Below, piece after piece: positions 1 to 12,256 of a stretch of DNA of 64,000 nt (within the stretch, counting starts at the first letter, position 1; each line of letters opens with the position of its first letter). Origin of the DNA: Amblyomma americanum (taxonomy: Eukaryota; Arthropoda; Arachnida; Ixodida; Ixodidae); NCBI RefSeq assembly GCF_052857255.1, contig NC_135500.1, forward strand, positions 166,506,937 to 166,570,936, in the 5' to 3' direction. A model generated the notes under the pieces. It saw nothing but the letters and a program-made list of their open reading frames with translations. It was not told the DNA's origin and did not search any database. The translations under genes and the position numbers were made by a program.

Positions 1-733
1 CATGTCGAATAAAGCCGGGAAGGCAAATGAGATGAAAATGATGTTATAGACAGCATGTGTTTTTATGACAGCCAACTGTGTACGACGTAAGCAATAAATC
101 GCATCTCTCTGCATTGAACGCTGCTGAATAATTCCGTATAGAACCGAAACGAAGGACGTTTTTGTTCTGAAAATAAGGGGGGGGGGGGGGGGGGCAAGAA
201 GGAAATGGGATAGTTCTCAACAACGGCACGGTGATCGAGAATATGAGGTCATTTGACGACTACATGACGATCGAGTTTAAATAACCATCCTTTTTTTCTC
301 TTATCTGATTGCGTCGTTCTCCTCCTGCACGCGGCCATTAACTCAGTGAGCTAATACGGCTCGTTCGATTTGTATATGAAAGCCGCCTAGTACTGCAGTT
401 GGCGTAGTGCCTACGAGCTTCTGCGGCCTTGGCGAATGGTTTACAATGCTTTATGAGCCCGGAGCCCATTTCGACACTATCTTTCGCAATTGTTCCGCGT
501 GTACACAGATGCAAAGCATACACTTAACTCACGTAGGAAAGCTTAGCGCTCAAAAAGAGCATAAACTAACTAAGAATAAGAAATGGCGCCAGTAGGTCAC
601 TCTGTGTTCGTGGTGGCAGGCGCGCTGCGAATAGAAGGTACCAGAACCTCTGCTTTCAGCGAGTGTTTGTTTGTGTGCTTACTTTGGCAACGTTCGTGAG
701 TAAATAGATATATCAGCACTAGTAACGTTGTAG
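1..733. other. No gene recognised
   Basis: Apart from the G tract at 177-194 I see nothing coding or repetitive that I can name. Confidence 0.5.
177..194. repeat. Homopolymer G tract
   Basis: Eighteen consecutive G. Confidence 0.97.
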
Positions 734-1107
734 TGTTAAGGTTCCCGTTCTGTAGAAGTCCGGCGTCGTCGGCGTAGTCGTCGGCGTTGTGAGCGAAAAT
801 TCTAGGAGAAGAAACCTATCTGGGCCACCTAGGTAGCCTGACCCCGCAGCGTCCTCACAACCTGCTTGCCGGATTGGGAGCAAACTGCCCACCGCGGCAG
901 GTGCCAGTTAAGTTGATGATTGGTCGCGGGATGTTGATTAGGCAGGGAAACCTGGGTCGCACAAACTCCACTGGTGGCAGCACCTGCCATCGCGGGGAGA
1001 TGGTGAATCACTTAACCCCTGCATCGCTGTGCCAGGAGTGGTATCATGATTCCCAGGGTCTATGAATCTAAAGTATAGAATGACCCATTCTGCATTATGG
1101 GCATTAA
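734..1107 (-). repeat. Second SINE-like family, near full-length copy
   Basis: The reverse complement of the family at 27522: from the right, GCATTATGGGCATTAA, CCAGGAGTGGTATCATG, GGCAGCACCTGCCATCGCGG, TTGATGATTGGTCGCGG, CCGCGGCAGGTGCCAGTTAA, and at the left GTTGTGAGCGAAAATTC and GTCCGGCGTCGTCGGCG. Many point changes and small gaps relative to 27522 indicate age. Confidence 0.77.
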
Positions 1108-4100
1108 CCGACTGACGCTATCGCGTATAACCCTTTTTGCAGAGCTCAAGTGTCTCCTCAAGTTTTTATGAAAGGTTACTTTATTAAAATCCGATCCTGA
1201 CGAAGTTTTTATGAGATGAGTCTCTCGCTTGCGTGCTTGTATTACCCATATTTGCTTACATAAAACTGAGCCGCTTTTATCGGTACAAACCGTTTATGGA
1301 TCTCCTTAGTATTTAAGCCCCAAAGTTCGACAATGGGAGGACAATTTTACTGAAGAGCTCTCGATTAATGTAGACCACATATAAATGTTGCGTAACACTC
1401 AGATATGTGAGTAAACAATACTTTTCGTATTTGACATCAGGAACTGGCGTCAGAGGCTGCGCAGCAGAGATGCGCAGAAGTTTTTTTATTATTATCATTA
1501 ATACCTCAAAGGTCCCGGTGTGAGATTTATATTCTTGCTGATAGTTCATGCCATTAGTCAGGACAGCAATTCAGCAGCTGCCAATGACGTTGGCGTGCAT
1601 ATGCCACCAATAAAGGAGACAGGAAAGTTTCGTTTTCTTGAAATTAAATGTGATAAAAAGGAAATGTAGTGCAGGTTAGTATGAATAAATAAAATAAAAT
1701 ATCGAAAGTCTTGTAGGTGCTCCTTTCGTAATTGAACAGATGCAAAAAATACCTCTGTCTATGCTGTCGCAAAGTATTAAATTTCACGCATAAAAATTTC
1801 ACTGCCCCACTCTTGACCATGAATGTGAGTGCAGACTTGAGTGTCGATGCGTATAGTAGAATATTTTTGATATTCCTGGCGTACTCACATACACGTGTTT
1901 TCGTGAACTTCAGCATCTACAACCGGCACCAAGTAATGTTATATCCAGTACGGCATCTAAATAAACCTGAAGTTTCTCGATCCAGCTTGTGTGAACGCTG
2001 GTTCAAACAAAAGGCACTCTAAACATCAACTGGAAATCCAGAACGTAAAGAATGATCAAAGGGATCCGCGTTGAAGCACAGATTCTTAACACCGATGGTG
2101 TGGGCCTTCTAAAGACCGCGTTAGACTCGATCGGTCTTACTTGCTAACCGATATCTGCTGTTTTTTCTCCTTAAATCTATATGCCGTCGCATCCCCGGAT
2201 GCATCTGAATCGAACACATTCTCGTCTTCTCTTTTTCGTCACTTTTTTTCCCGAGAGGCTCTACTGCCTATTATCCAAGTCGCTTCCGGGTTTCGAAGTG
2301 TTCGGGAAAGGCACGCCGGCACTGTGGTCCAAAAATGACGCGCTCGGGGAATGACAAAGAGGGCAGATAGCGAGCCAGCAAGCGGCACGACACCACTGCC
2401 ACTGGGCCGTCCGTCCCGGGTCTCAAGAGTGAGCACTCCTCCGGAATGCTGATAGATGGTGTGGGATTTGTAAAACTGCTTTGGACACGCCGACCGGGAT
2501 GACTATACGCGTTCTTTCAAAAATATTGCCCCCCCCCCCCCCCCCCCGCCCACCAACAAAAAATAAGAGAAAGAAGACGAACCAACATAGAAAGTAGTTT
2601 CAGCGAGAGAAATTGACGAGAAGAGCTCTTTTTCCTGCCCGTTAGCTCCAAGCGTTGCAGCTTGTCCATGAATTCTTTTTATCTTGTTATTCTGTTTGTA
2701 ATCTTTCTTCTTCAAAATTGGGAACACTTCAGTGCAAAGGAATAACGAGTGAAGTGGAAGGCTACTTTCTGCGAATGCCAACCTAGCGGACTCAACACTA
2801 CGCGGTAAGTCATTGAACACATGTGAATGGAGTGACCGTTTGCCACTGCTAACGCTTAGTGGGCTCCTTTCAAAGCTGACATGCTGCTCTACACCTGTCC
2901 AGGCAAAGCACTGTGCAACAACTGATAGAGGACCACTAATAAGGGTTGCCTTCATCATGCCTCTCGTTTTTTTTTTTCAAAGAACACGTTTCTATGTAAA
3001 ACATTTGCAAGTGATAGCCATGTTACTCTTAAAGTACACTGTTCTGGAGCTTTAGAACTGGGACAAAATTATATGGCGATTGCACATGCATGGAAATGCG
3101 GATGATGAGCGCCAGGACCTTTTCGCTTATGCTTTCGTCAATATTTTTTCCCCTTTAAACTTTGGCAATTTCGGATTGGGCAAGTCCATCTGGCGTAATT
3201 ATGATGGATGCATTACTACCGCAGGCAGATGAACATGAGGATCGTGGCGTCTTTAACGGGTGCGTTGTGATTGGCGAGCCTGTTCCTAAATATCTTAACG
3301 TCTATCATGGGTGACGTCTATCACGCTCCCGCACCTTTGAAATTCTGCGCATCTAACATTTGGTGTCGGCCTATCGTTTAGGGCGCGGATGTTTGGACGG
3401 ACACGATGGCCACTGCTTCACTTGCGCCTCTTACCTTTTGCGAGCCCAAGATGCTCGCATATGCGCCGTGTCGTTCACACAAGCTTCTGCCCGACGTTGT
3501 TCCTTCGTGTGGCTGATGCGAGCTTCAGCCTCACATGGCAACTCGGGACGCAGTGAGACGTACCCGCTGCCCGGCAATGTAGTTTCCCAAGCCTACCGAA
3601 GCGCCCTAACACATTACCTAGCGGCCGAAGGAAGTAGCTTGAAGGGGGCTGCAGAGTGGCGATGCGACGACGCCAGTCTTAGTATAGTTCCAGACGCGAG
3701 CGTCCCTCGTTTCCAGAGGCTGCGTCTGTTCGCCTAAAGCAACAAGGGACCCTCAAGCCGCAGACGGTGCGTCGACGCCTGGGGTATTAGTAGTTGTAAA
3801 GAAAGAAAAGACGCATTAGCACTCTGACACTACCTGGACGCCTGAACTGTGCCGTGAAGTAAGAAGTGAAATGTTTGCTATCTGTAGGTTTACTTTTCTC
3901 ACATTCATGGTAAATTATTCTACAATTCTACTTTCATTATTTTTGCTGCCGCTAACCAGCGTATCCAAGGCCAATGTTTACAAGAGCGCAATGATAATTC
4001 CCAGAGAGCCTCCAGGCGGGCTCGCTGCTAGGTAGCTTAATATATGGCCAACACAAGGCGTAAACAGACACACATGCCGTGTTGCGAAACGACACCAACG

Positions 4101-4194
4101 CGCAGCAAAATAGAAAATAGTGACACCGGACATAGGACTCCACCTATGTTCATTGTCACGAAATTTGCTGCTTGGTCGATACCGGGTCGCGTGA
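1108..4194. other. No gene recognised
   Basis: AT-rich to mixed sequence with the C tract at 2529-2547. The 125-codon plus frame at 3360-3737 and the 151-codon minus frame at 2503-2958 have no recognisable domain. Confidence 0.5.
2529..2547. repeat. Homopolymer C tract
   Basis: Nineteen consecutive C; the poly-Gly in the 2503-2958 minus frame comes from it. Confidence 0.97.
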
Positions 4195-4320
4195 CCTTGT
4201 GACATCCTAAATTGCCCTCCAAGGCAGGCGGCGACCTGGCCACCGGATAGGGAGCAACCTGCCCAATGTAGCAGATGGCAATTAAATTAATTATTGGTCA
4301 ATAAAGGTCAGAGAACCCTG
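4195..4320 (-). repeat. Second SINE-like family, internal fragment
   Basis: The plus strand has GGAGCAACCTGCCCAATGTA, GCAGATGGCAATTAAATTAA and TTATTGGTCA, matching the middle of the family (compare 27700-27760 reversed and 850-940). Both ends fade out. Confidence 0.6.
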
Positions 4321-5486
4321 TGACGTCGTCACAACCTGCCGATCGGGTGATGATCAGCCTAGTTTCTCGACACCAGCCTAGACAGAGAATCGAAATCAAA
4401 AATCAGAATAAAAAAAAATGATGTGTGCAAATGTCGGCACCGTCACAGCATAGGCGATACTTGCCACTGAAGCGAGCAGTAAGAATACGATGGTTAATGA
4501 AACAGGAATTTCAAAGAAACTGAAGAAAACAAAAATTTCAACAAGATCTCTCACAGATGTGAAATCTTATACTATCGCATTCAACTCCTAAATAGCTTAA
4601 GCGTCCCAATAATTTTTTTTCACACTTTTATATGTACAACCCACTTGTACGGCCGGAGATTATGACCAACATATAAGTAGCATGAAAGAAATACATGCAG
4701 CTCCTGGCTGACATCAGCTAATCCTGCCCTGACACCACCTCTGTAAAATGGACACAGTGCAGTAAGGGGCTGAAAATAACCTCATTCGTCACAGCCTTCC
4801 GTGGCACCTTAGGTCCATGTAAGCGACCCTTATGTCGAAACATATTGTAAAGCTTATTCTCTTTTAAAAGCCAGCTTAAAAAGAGCAAAAAACTTTTTAG
4901 CGCGTAACTTCGGTCAACTATTGCGCTTAATTTGACAATAAAATTAAACCTTGTGAACACACACGCGTTCTTTATTTGGAGTGTGCCAACGTTTCTTGCA
5001 GTGTTAGCGCAAGATTCTTAGTGAGTGTTTGCCAATCGTTTTCTAGCCTCTATATTTCATGTTTACGTCAGAGTTTTTTCGGTGCTTCTCTAATGAGCTG
5101 TAATGCGACCTTTATCCTTTCAGACAAGCATTAAGTTTTATTATTGAAAACCTGGAAATCTGGCTGTGTGTATATTAAACCTCCCTTTTTCCTAAAATAA
5201 TATGAATCACTGAAAACTGTAATAAATCATGCACGGCGCACACTTTCACAACCACAGTATTTGGAACTTATTTGTCGAAAAATGATATTTATGCCAAATT
5301 AATCATTACAGCAGCTACAGCTACAAAAACTCAGCAGAAGTGTAATTTTTTGAAGCATTCCAGCGTTTCAGAGAAGAAAAACGTACACAGCCATACAGCA
5401 CTTCTTAGGCGCACCATAAAATTTAGCGACGCCCATGTTAATTTCGTTTTTTTTCGAACCCAGCCGCGGCGTCAGCGTTTCGATGG
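4321..5486. other. No gene recognised
   Basis: AT-rich sequence. 4330-4380 may still belong to the decayed second-family SINE. No coding signal. Confidence 0.5.
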
Positions 5487-5522
5487 TCGTGGTGGTGGTG
5501 GTGGCGGTGGTGGTGGTGGTGG
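5487..5522. repeat. (TGG)n microsatellite at the LINE 3' end
   Basis: A TGG/GGT run with one GGC interruption, directly followed by GAAACGCATTTATTT. On the minus strand the LINE therefore ends AAATAAATGCGTTTC then (ACC)n, so this is probably the element's own repeat tail rather than an independent microsatellite. Confidence 0.75.
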
Positions 5523-5902
5523 TGAAACGCATTTATTTAGCTATATATACAGAGAGGTTCTCGGGGAGAGGGCCCTAGTGGGCGTCGCCCCTTACAATAG
5601 AAGGCGGAGTCCCTCATTCCGGGACCCCGTTGCTCCTGACCGCTGCGCAGGTCCGCCGAACCAGGGCCTGTTGGGCCGATAGTTCCTGGCAGCCGAGCAG
5701 AGCCGCCTCCCAGTCCTCTCGGGCAGGGCAAGGGGTGATGGGGGGTGAGAAGGATTTTGCCTGCATTTCCAAACCATAATAAGGTGTTGGCCACCTCCCC
5801 ACAGAATGAGCAGCGGCCGTCAAAAGAAAAACCAAAGTGCTTGAGAACCGCCGGGCACAGCAGAATGTCTCTAAAGAGCCTAAGGAGAGTTCGTTCGCCA
5901 GC

Positions 5903-6490
5903 TTAACCCAGTCCCTTCATAGGAACCGGGTAGCGCCGGTGTTCGGCACGATAGTGCTCAGTAATGTCTTTAAAAGAAAGAAGAGGGCTGTGGTCTGGGT
6001 TAAGGTCCTCCCAAGGAACGCCTGGTGCCCAGTAAGTGAGTGCGCGGGCTGCCTCGTGTGCGGCTTCGTTACCTGGCATAACTTGGTGGCCGGGGACCCA
6101 TATGATTGAGCGGTGAGTTGGATCGCAGTCGCGACTATTGTGACGAAGAATTTGGTGAGCAAGTGGAGTGATCCAACCGAACTCAAAGTTACGACAGGCT
6201 CCACGACAGTCTATAAGGATGAATTTAGAGTCGGGATGAAAGGCTGCGAGGGCTATCGCTACCTCATCCGCTTGAGTTGAGCTAGGCACTCTGAACGAGA
6301 GGCCGTCCACCTGGTTTCCCTCGTGTACGACTGCATCCGTGTACCATTTTCCTCTGGAATGGTAGACGTGTTTCTTTGAGCCATAGTGGCGGTGCAGGGC
6401 ATCCGCCCGCGCTTGGCGCCGACCATTATGGTCCTCATTGTCCATCTTAGTCGGAAGGGGTCGAACGTCGTTCCATCGTGTGTAGGTCAT
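5903..6490 (-). pseudogene. RNase H domain of the I-type LINE
   Basis: This 195-codon frame is the C-terminal RNase H of the LINE ORF2. Visible motifs: KWYTDAVVHE with catalytic D52, STQADEVAIALAAF with E76, FILIDCRGACRNF with D94, and the closing IIWVPGHQVMPGNEAAHEAAR. The last fifty residues are probably tail sequence of the ORF. It is the best preserved piece of the element, but without connected RT and endonuclease it cannot act alone. Confidence 0.88.
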
Positions 6491-7030
6491 GTTTGATATG
6501 TAACCGGTCCAAAAGGCGGCAACCGGACACAGTCTGTGTGAGACGCGTGTCTTGACTAACGAGATGCGCCTCGCGAAGTTCCCGATAGGCGCTCACCACC
6601 CCCAACGCGAATAGTCACGCGTTGGAAGTGGAGATCGGGAGGTCGAGGGCTCTCTTGAAAATTTTGCCGAGTACAAGCTCCAAGCAATCTTCGTCATGTT
6701 TTCATAAGCGGAGGTAAGGAGTCATGAGCGAAGGCATGAGCGAGCCGCACCGCATCCCTACTTCGCAACCCTCCTCGCTTGTTGGAAACGCGGCGAACTA
6801 TTCGGCCCACCTGGTCGCCGACTCTGCGGAGTTTGGCAAGGGTCGTGTCTGCCTTGCGATGCTGATTAATGAAGAGACCGAGTATTCGTAGCTCCTGCGC
6901 TTCGCGTATAGGGCTGTTGGCGACAGAAAGCTGAACGGAGATTCCACGTTTCAGAGAATGTCGAATATGCACAAATTCAGACTTGGACAGGGAGCACTAG
7001 AGGCCACAGTACGTAGCATAGTGGTCTAGT

Positions 7031-7774
7031 ATGCTCGCCGCTGGTTGCAGGCATTTCTCCATCTCTCCTATGTTTCCCGTAGTAGCCCAAATGGTGATGT
7101 CATCGGCGTACACCCGCCAGCTGTGCCCAAAGGTGCATCATGGCAATATTAAAAAGAAGCGGGGACAACACCGCGCCTTGTGGTGTGCCCCGCGTTCCCA
7201 TCTCAAACGGGTCGTACTCGGTCTCTTGCATGTGTATATAGTCCAAGCGGTCTATTAAGAAATGTTTGATGTAGTTGAATGTATGAGAACCGAAGTTGGT
7301 CTAGGTAAGATGTTTTATATGACGCCGTGTTTAACATTGTTAATCGCCCCCTTCAGATCGAGTGCTAGGACTATCTTGTAATTGTGTGGGTGTTCTATGC
7401 ATTCGAGAACCTCGCATTGAAGCTGTAAAATGATGTCTTATGTGGAATTATGAGGTCGGAAGCCGTACATGGGGTCAGTGAAGGTGCTCTTGCTCTCGAG
7501 ATAATCCGAGAGGCGGTCACGGACCATCGTTTCCATCAGTTTCCCTACGCATGAAGTAAGGAAGGTGGGCCGGAGGTTTTCCGTGTTTACCGGTTTCCCC
7601 GCCTTCGGGATAAAGGTTACTTACCAATGATGTCTTCCAATTGGGTGGCAACGAAGTGTCCCCGGCCCAAATGGCGTTGATATATTCAAGTAGAGTTTCG
7701 TATGCCCGATCGGGAAGTTTTGCCAACAGTTTGACTGTGACCTTATCCCTTCCGGGACTCGCCCCCCTGCGCAA
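7031..7774 (-). pseudogene. Reverse transcriptase fragments of the I-type LINE
   Basis: Three separate stretches of non-LTR reverse transcriptase are recognisable in different frames. SPGRDKVTVKLLAKLPDRAYE is followed by WAGDTSLPPNWKTSLV, which represents the fingers region. The TPQGAVLSPLLFNIAM motif at 7137-7192 and the YADD catalytic box at 7099-7110 represent the palm. Frameshifts and in-frame stops between them show long inactivity. The first stretch also has an upstream part up to 7917 in yet another frame (LYDLHAALAQ). Confidence 0.85.
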
Positions 7775-7917
7775 GAGCCGCGTGAAGGTCGTAAAGCTGT
7801 AAAAGCTGATCCAGTTCCGGATTATCGCTGCCTAGATACGAATAATCCTGCCCGCGCGGATCTTGATCATGACTGAGGTATTGTGAGCGTAAGACGTTCT
7901 CTAGCTGATCTGCTTCG

Positions 7918-8145
7918 ATGGAGGCGAAACGCAAAGGCGCCCATGGGTTGTGCGATCTCAGTGCACGTTAAAGTTCCCCAGGTGGCAGTAATTATTACGC
8001 AGCCTTCCACTACGGCACCTCTTTCTTCCTTTCTTTTTTCACTCCCTCCTTCATTCCTTTCCTTACGGCGCAGTTCGGGTGTCCATCAAGATGTGAGACA
8101 GTTACTGCGCCATTTACTTTCCTCAAAAACCAAACAACCAACCAA
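7918..8145 (+). repeat. Ruka-like SINE, 5'-truncated, abutting the LINE
   Basis: It starts directly at the LINE boundary with GGAGGCGAAACGCAAAGGCG and carries CACGTTAAAGTTCCCCAGGTG, a pyrimidine-rich middle (CTTTCTTCCTTTC...CTCCCTCC) and the tail GGTGTCCATCAAGATGTGAG, then CAAAAACC and AACCAACC-type repeats. The tRNA head is missing. It lies opposite in sense to the LINE. Confidence 0.85.
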
Positions 8146-11100
8146 AAGCGATCATTCTTTTCATGCACCAAATGGCCCTGTGATTGTGTCCAGCAGGAAT
8201 TTTAAACGTCGTCGATATCACGTACTTAGTGGAAACAGCTCTTGACAATTAAAAAGAAAGCACAGAAAGTAGAGTGCGTAATCGCAGACGCCATGCCACG
8301 AAACGTTAACCAAAAGTGCAATGGGCAACCTTTACTCCGCGACATGAGCTTGTAACCTGCGGGTTTCCTTAGTATTCTAGTACAAGTGAAGCTGCCGGGT
8401 CTTCGGCGTAAGGACACGAATTTAAAACAAACGACTTGGCGCAAGTGAGGCCATTATGATTATATTACAAAAAATTAGAGCACTCATGATATTCTTCAGT
8501 AACACGCTAAAAACTATGCACAGGAAGTGCTGTGTTGCAGGATGTCGCTTATTTTCTAACCAATCTTCTCTGTCTTTTTTCTGTGTGCAAGCTGATGTAG
8601 ATCAACATTAGAGGGCCTAATGACCGTTCGCTTGCGTACTGCCTTTTTGCTTGCCGCTATTCCTTTTTATGCGATCTACAAACATAACTTTAGGTTGCAC
8701 GGTTTTAATTTTCTTTATGCTTTCATTTCTAAGCACGCCCCATTTACTCGGTATTCGTAGCCCTAGCGCAGCTGTTCAAATCGAGCTCCTTCGTGGTATA
8801 AAACATTTTGCATCAGCAAAATCGTCTTGCAGTTTCCGATCCATTAAATTCCGCTCAGAACAAGAAAAGAATGTTTTGTCAACCTGTTTATTGTCGTTAA
8901 GAATTCGTAAAAGAAAACATTTGACAAAGCTCTTTCCAGTTTGGAAAGCAAATTTAATATACTATAGAAAAGCATTCCAACAAAAATTAGGATACCATGA
9001 TGTTTCGGAACCTACTCCATTCCTTAATGAAGTGTGAGTGCTGGCAAGTTGCAACATAGCTTTTTCAAGCCCACAAAAAAAAAACTCCAAGCTGTAACGC
9101 GCCCGCCGTCACAAGTGATGCAGCAATCGAGTACGTTCTGAAACTTCGTGTTATCTCTGTTTTGGTTGATGTTGATTTTAGTTATTTTTTTAATGGCTGC
9201 TGATGTGCGACCGAAAAAGTGCTCTTGCTCAAGAACCACTCAGAGACAAAACTTTGTTTCCTCGAATTTCATTTTCCTGCAGTAATTTGTACAGGGCGTT
9301 AGGGAAAAAAACTTGACCACTCTCCTCATTGCTGAATTAGGAAATTCGATATAGTTATTCTTTTGCAGCACGTTTTTCTTGGAAGAATTTTAGCGTCGGG
9401 GTCAAGAAAGAAAATGTTCAAGTGTGCCGCCTAGTAACAGTTCATTTCATGCCTTAGGCGCACTCAGTTCAATGCGCTCGAAATTCTCACAGTTTCTGGT
9501 CAATGCGCTGATCTTCCACACTCAAATACTTCTATGACTTCTAAAAATGTGGCATGTAGTCTATTAACTTATGGACTACATTAATTTGTAGCTGGACAGA
9601 AATCACTCGAGTCCTTTGGAACTTGAAGCGGGTAACTTATTCGTGAGCGACCAGAAAACTGATTTCATAGAAATCACTTCCTCTACGTATGCATTTCTGT
9701 CCATGGCAGTGTAAATAAATACGCAAAGATATATTCTACAAATTTACGTGCGAAATGTAGGTAAAATATGCTATTGTAGTAACGCATGTTATTAATCACT
9801 ACTGCAGGCTGATAGCACCAAGCTCTTTAGCAATGCTTGGAAAAGACCGGCTATTTATGTGCCTAATTTTTTCAGGCATATAACTATACAAATAAGTTCA
9901 TTCTCAAAGTCTACGCATTTCAGTGCTGCTTGAGGCAGTTATATTACCCTTTCATAACAGCGAAACGTAGCAAAAGATTTTAATCACTCTCCTTTTATTT
10001 TTCAGTTTGCTAAGACAGGCGTCTGTAGTCATATAGTCAAGAGTGTTTAGTTCTGGCCTTATCCGTGTCAGCAAATTATTTCAGCAAAAAGTTGCGCTAT
10101 GAAATTCCCACCAGCGAATACTCAACATAACGTTTATTTTTCTTCTTATATCAGTTTTTATTTCATCTCCGTGTGCATCGCAATGTTCCTCAAAACTGCT
10201 TCTGTTCCCTAAGAAACAGCAAATGGCGCTAGTAGTCGACTAATAATGCTTTCTAAGCCACGATATTCGCAGTCGTTCCAATGATCCACTGTAACCATTT
10301 GTACCCTTTCCTTCTTTTTATTTCTTGCGTTTAATTTTTTAAGCTGTGTTTCAAGGTATGTTCGCATCCAATTAGTTTTTATTGCGCATTGTCGCTGTCT
10401 TAGCATTGAAACGCGAGCAATATAGCCTCCACCAGTAACAAGATTTCCTTTTCGTTCACTTATTTCTCGAAGCACCCCAAACGACAGCGCTAGACGCACA
10501 CAAGATCTCTGCTCCGCTTCGAAACTGAATGCTCGACAGATTGAAAAACACTGCGCGCAGAAATATAATTTGACGAATAACAGACGACCCTCAAGAGGCT
10601 CACGAGACAACAGGTCCCAGTTTTGGTGACCGTCAAGTAGTTCACACACACACACACACGAAGCTTGACGTTGCCTCTTGTGTACCGCAGGCCAGTGTGG
10701 ACAACGACGATAGAGCGAAGGAAAACTGAAGGTCGCAGCGGGTTGGGCTATGCGGGAGGCATGAAGGGTGATGCGGGAGAAACTCCGCACGTTAGACGGG
10801 ACGTACGAGGAAAAATAGGAGAAGAGAGATGGGAGGGGAGGTTCGAGGAGGGACAGCAAGGGTTGCGGAGTTCCAGACGATCCTCGGGCGCTTAGAGGCC
10901 GCGCAGTTACCAATCGATGGATGGCATCGTTGGCTCAGGAATTCGCGCCCGCACAAAGGTTGGAGCGCAAAAGAAGTGACGAGTGGGTCGCAAAGAGCTG
11001 GGGCCATCATCGGCTCCTGGTACCCTCTCGGCGCGTGCCGAAGGGCTGCAAACCATCCCTTCCTTCTCCCCCGCTTCCGCTCATACCTTCGTCCACGAGC

Positions 11101-11888
11101 TGGGTGCCCACTTGGGGAGGAGAGGTGGGATGCCTGGGAGAAGCGCCTGATTAATAACACTGGCCCGGGCAACGGAGAGCCATTCCTAAGGGAGGTTGCC
11201 GGGGCGATTGACTGGAGCTGCCGGAGCCCAGGCAACTCTGTTTCCCCGATACTTCTGCCCGGCCCTGACAAATCTTAGCGTGGCACGCTCTCGTTCCTTC
11301 TTCGCACTGCTCTTTGCCTGACCGTTCGGAGCCCGAAGAACGCGCCTCTGCACAGTTACTCGGCAAAACCTCTTCTGTTCGGGAAATGAATCCGTTTTCT
11401 CTTCTTCTCGCTTGAAGTTCCCCATCCCCGGATGCACCCGCTTTCGCTAATTCTTTCTCATTGCAGCTCTCGCTGTACCTGACTCTTTAGCTCTGTGCCC
11501 TGAGCGCTGCATTTCGTGTGGATGCGTTAACAGGCCTAGCCCCACTGGACTTAAGAGTCGAGATTTCTGACTTCTTGTTAATTGATACCTAAGTGCTGGT
11601 TCCTTTTTCGCATTTTCTAGTATTGCTTTCAACCACATCTCATATCCTTCTTGACATAGATTTGATGAGTTGTAATCAAGAGCACATTATTTTACGTTTC
11701 CCAGGCGCAAAAACTGGCCTCCTTACGTAGACGTATTAAATTGGGACAAACAGCTTGGACTTAAATTGAAAAGATTTGTATGAATAACTGGCTTTGTTTT
11801 AGACCCATACATATTATGACGTAATCCTTCCTGAGATTTCAACCACCCACATGGCTTAGTGTAGAGTTGCGTAAACAAAAAAATTAAA
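8146..11888. other. No gene recognised; GC-rich patch at 10.7-11.4 kb
   Basis: The left part is AT-rich and without signal. From about 10700 to 11400 the sequence becomes GC- and purine/pyrimidine-patterned, giving overlapping frames on both strands (longest 234 codons, minus, 10209-10913) with no known domain. It might be an unannotated exon or CpG-rich regulatory DNA. Confidence 0.45.
10642..10659. repeat. (CA)n microsatellite
   Basis: Nine CA units; translated as alternating Val-Cys in a minus-strand shadow frame. Confidence 0.95.
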
Positions 11889-12025
11889 GTTGTGGGGTTT
11901 AACGTCTCGAAGCAACACATGACCTGTGAGGTTCACCGTAGTTGAGGGCTTCAGAATATCTCATATCACTTGAGGTTATTTGAAGTGCGCCGACATAGCT
12001 CAGCATTCAGGTGTTCTAGTGCGCG
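11889..12025 (-). repeat. Ruka-like SINE, degenerate fragment
   Basis: The plus strand reads TTGTGGGGTTTAACGTCTCG, GAAGCAACACATGACCTGTG and GTAGTTGAGGGCTTC, then TGAAGTGCGCCGACATAGCTC. This is the reverse of a Ruka-like body and tail with many substitutions. It is followed within 70 bp by a fragment of the second SINE family. Confidence 0.7.
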
Positions 12026-12090
12026 AGCACTAAGACCTCCACTCACCGACTTCGCCTTTGTCTCTCTGACGACGCGTGTTGCGCGAGAAG

Positions 12091-12256
12091 AGCCACCTGA
12101 GTTTCGCAAAGTCCCTCTAGTGGCAGCACTTGCCATCACAGGGCAGTGGGGCAACGATAAACCGCTGCACCACTGCGCCAGGAGTGGTACGGAGACTCGC
12201 AACAACCTCAGAGTGTAAAGTACAGAATTACTAGTTCTGCATATATGGGCATTAAA
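12091..12256 (-). repeat. Second SINE-like family, 5' fragment
   Basis: The plus strand reads CTCTAGTGGCAGCACTTGCC, ATCACAGGGCAGTGG, CCGCTGCACCACTGCGCCAG, GAGTGGTACGGAGACTCGC, GTAAAGTACAGAATTACTAG and TATATGGGCATTAA. This covers the upstream part and tRNA-like region of the family; the rest is missing. Confidence 0.75.

Larger units (their letters stand above)
5487..7917 (-). mobile_element. I-type non-LTR retrotransposon (LINE), 5'-truncated and decayed
   Basis: Reading the minus strand from 7917 down, there are reverse transcriptase pieces: SPGRDKVTVKLLAKLPD (7517-7774), the motif GTPQGAVLSPLLFNIAM (7137-7192), the catalytic YADD at 7099-7110, and a thumb/connection segment LRILGLFINQHRKADTTLA (6694-6972). 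An RNase H domain follows (5903-6490), then about 380 bp of 3' region and a short (ACC)n tail at 5487-5522. Pieces lie in three different frames, so there are several frameshifts. The endonuclease domain and 5' end are missing; the left-hand break abuts a SINE at about 7918. RNase H after the RT places it in the I/R1/LOA-type group (inference). Confidence 0.9.

Noticed and set aside
2503..2958. 151-codon minus-strand frame ending in poly-Gly
   Set aside because: The Gly run is the C19 tract; the remainder has no recognisable motif.
8651..9037. 128-codon plus-strand frame
   Set aside because: AT-rich, no known domain, no splice or conservation argument.
10209..10913. 234-codon minus-strand open frame
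   Set aside because: It crosses a CA microsatellite (Val-Cys run) and a GC-rich patch, shows no domain, and has antisense frames of similar quality.
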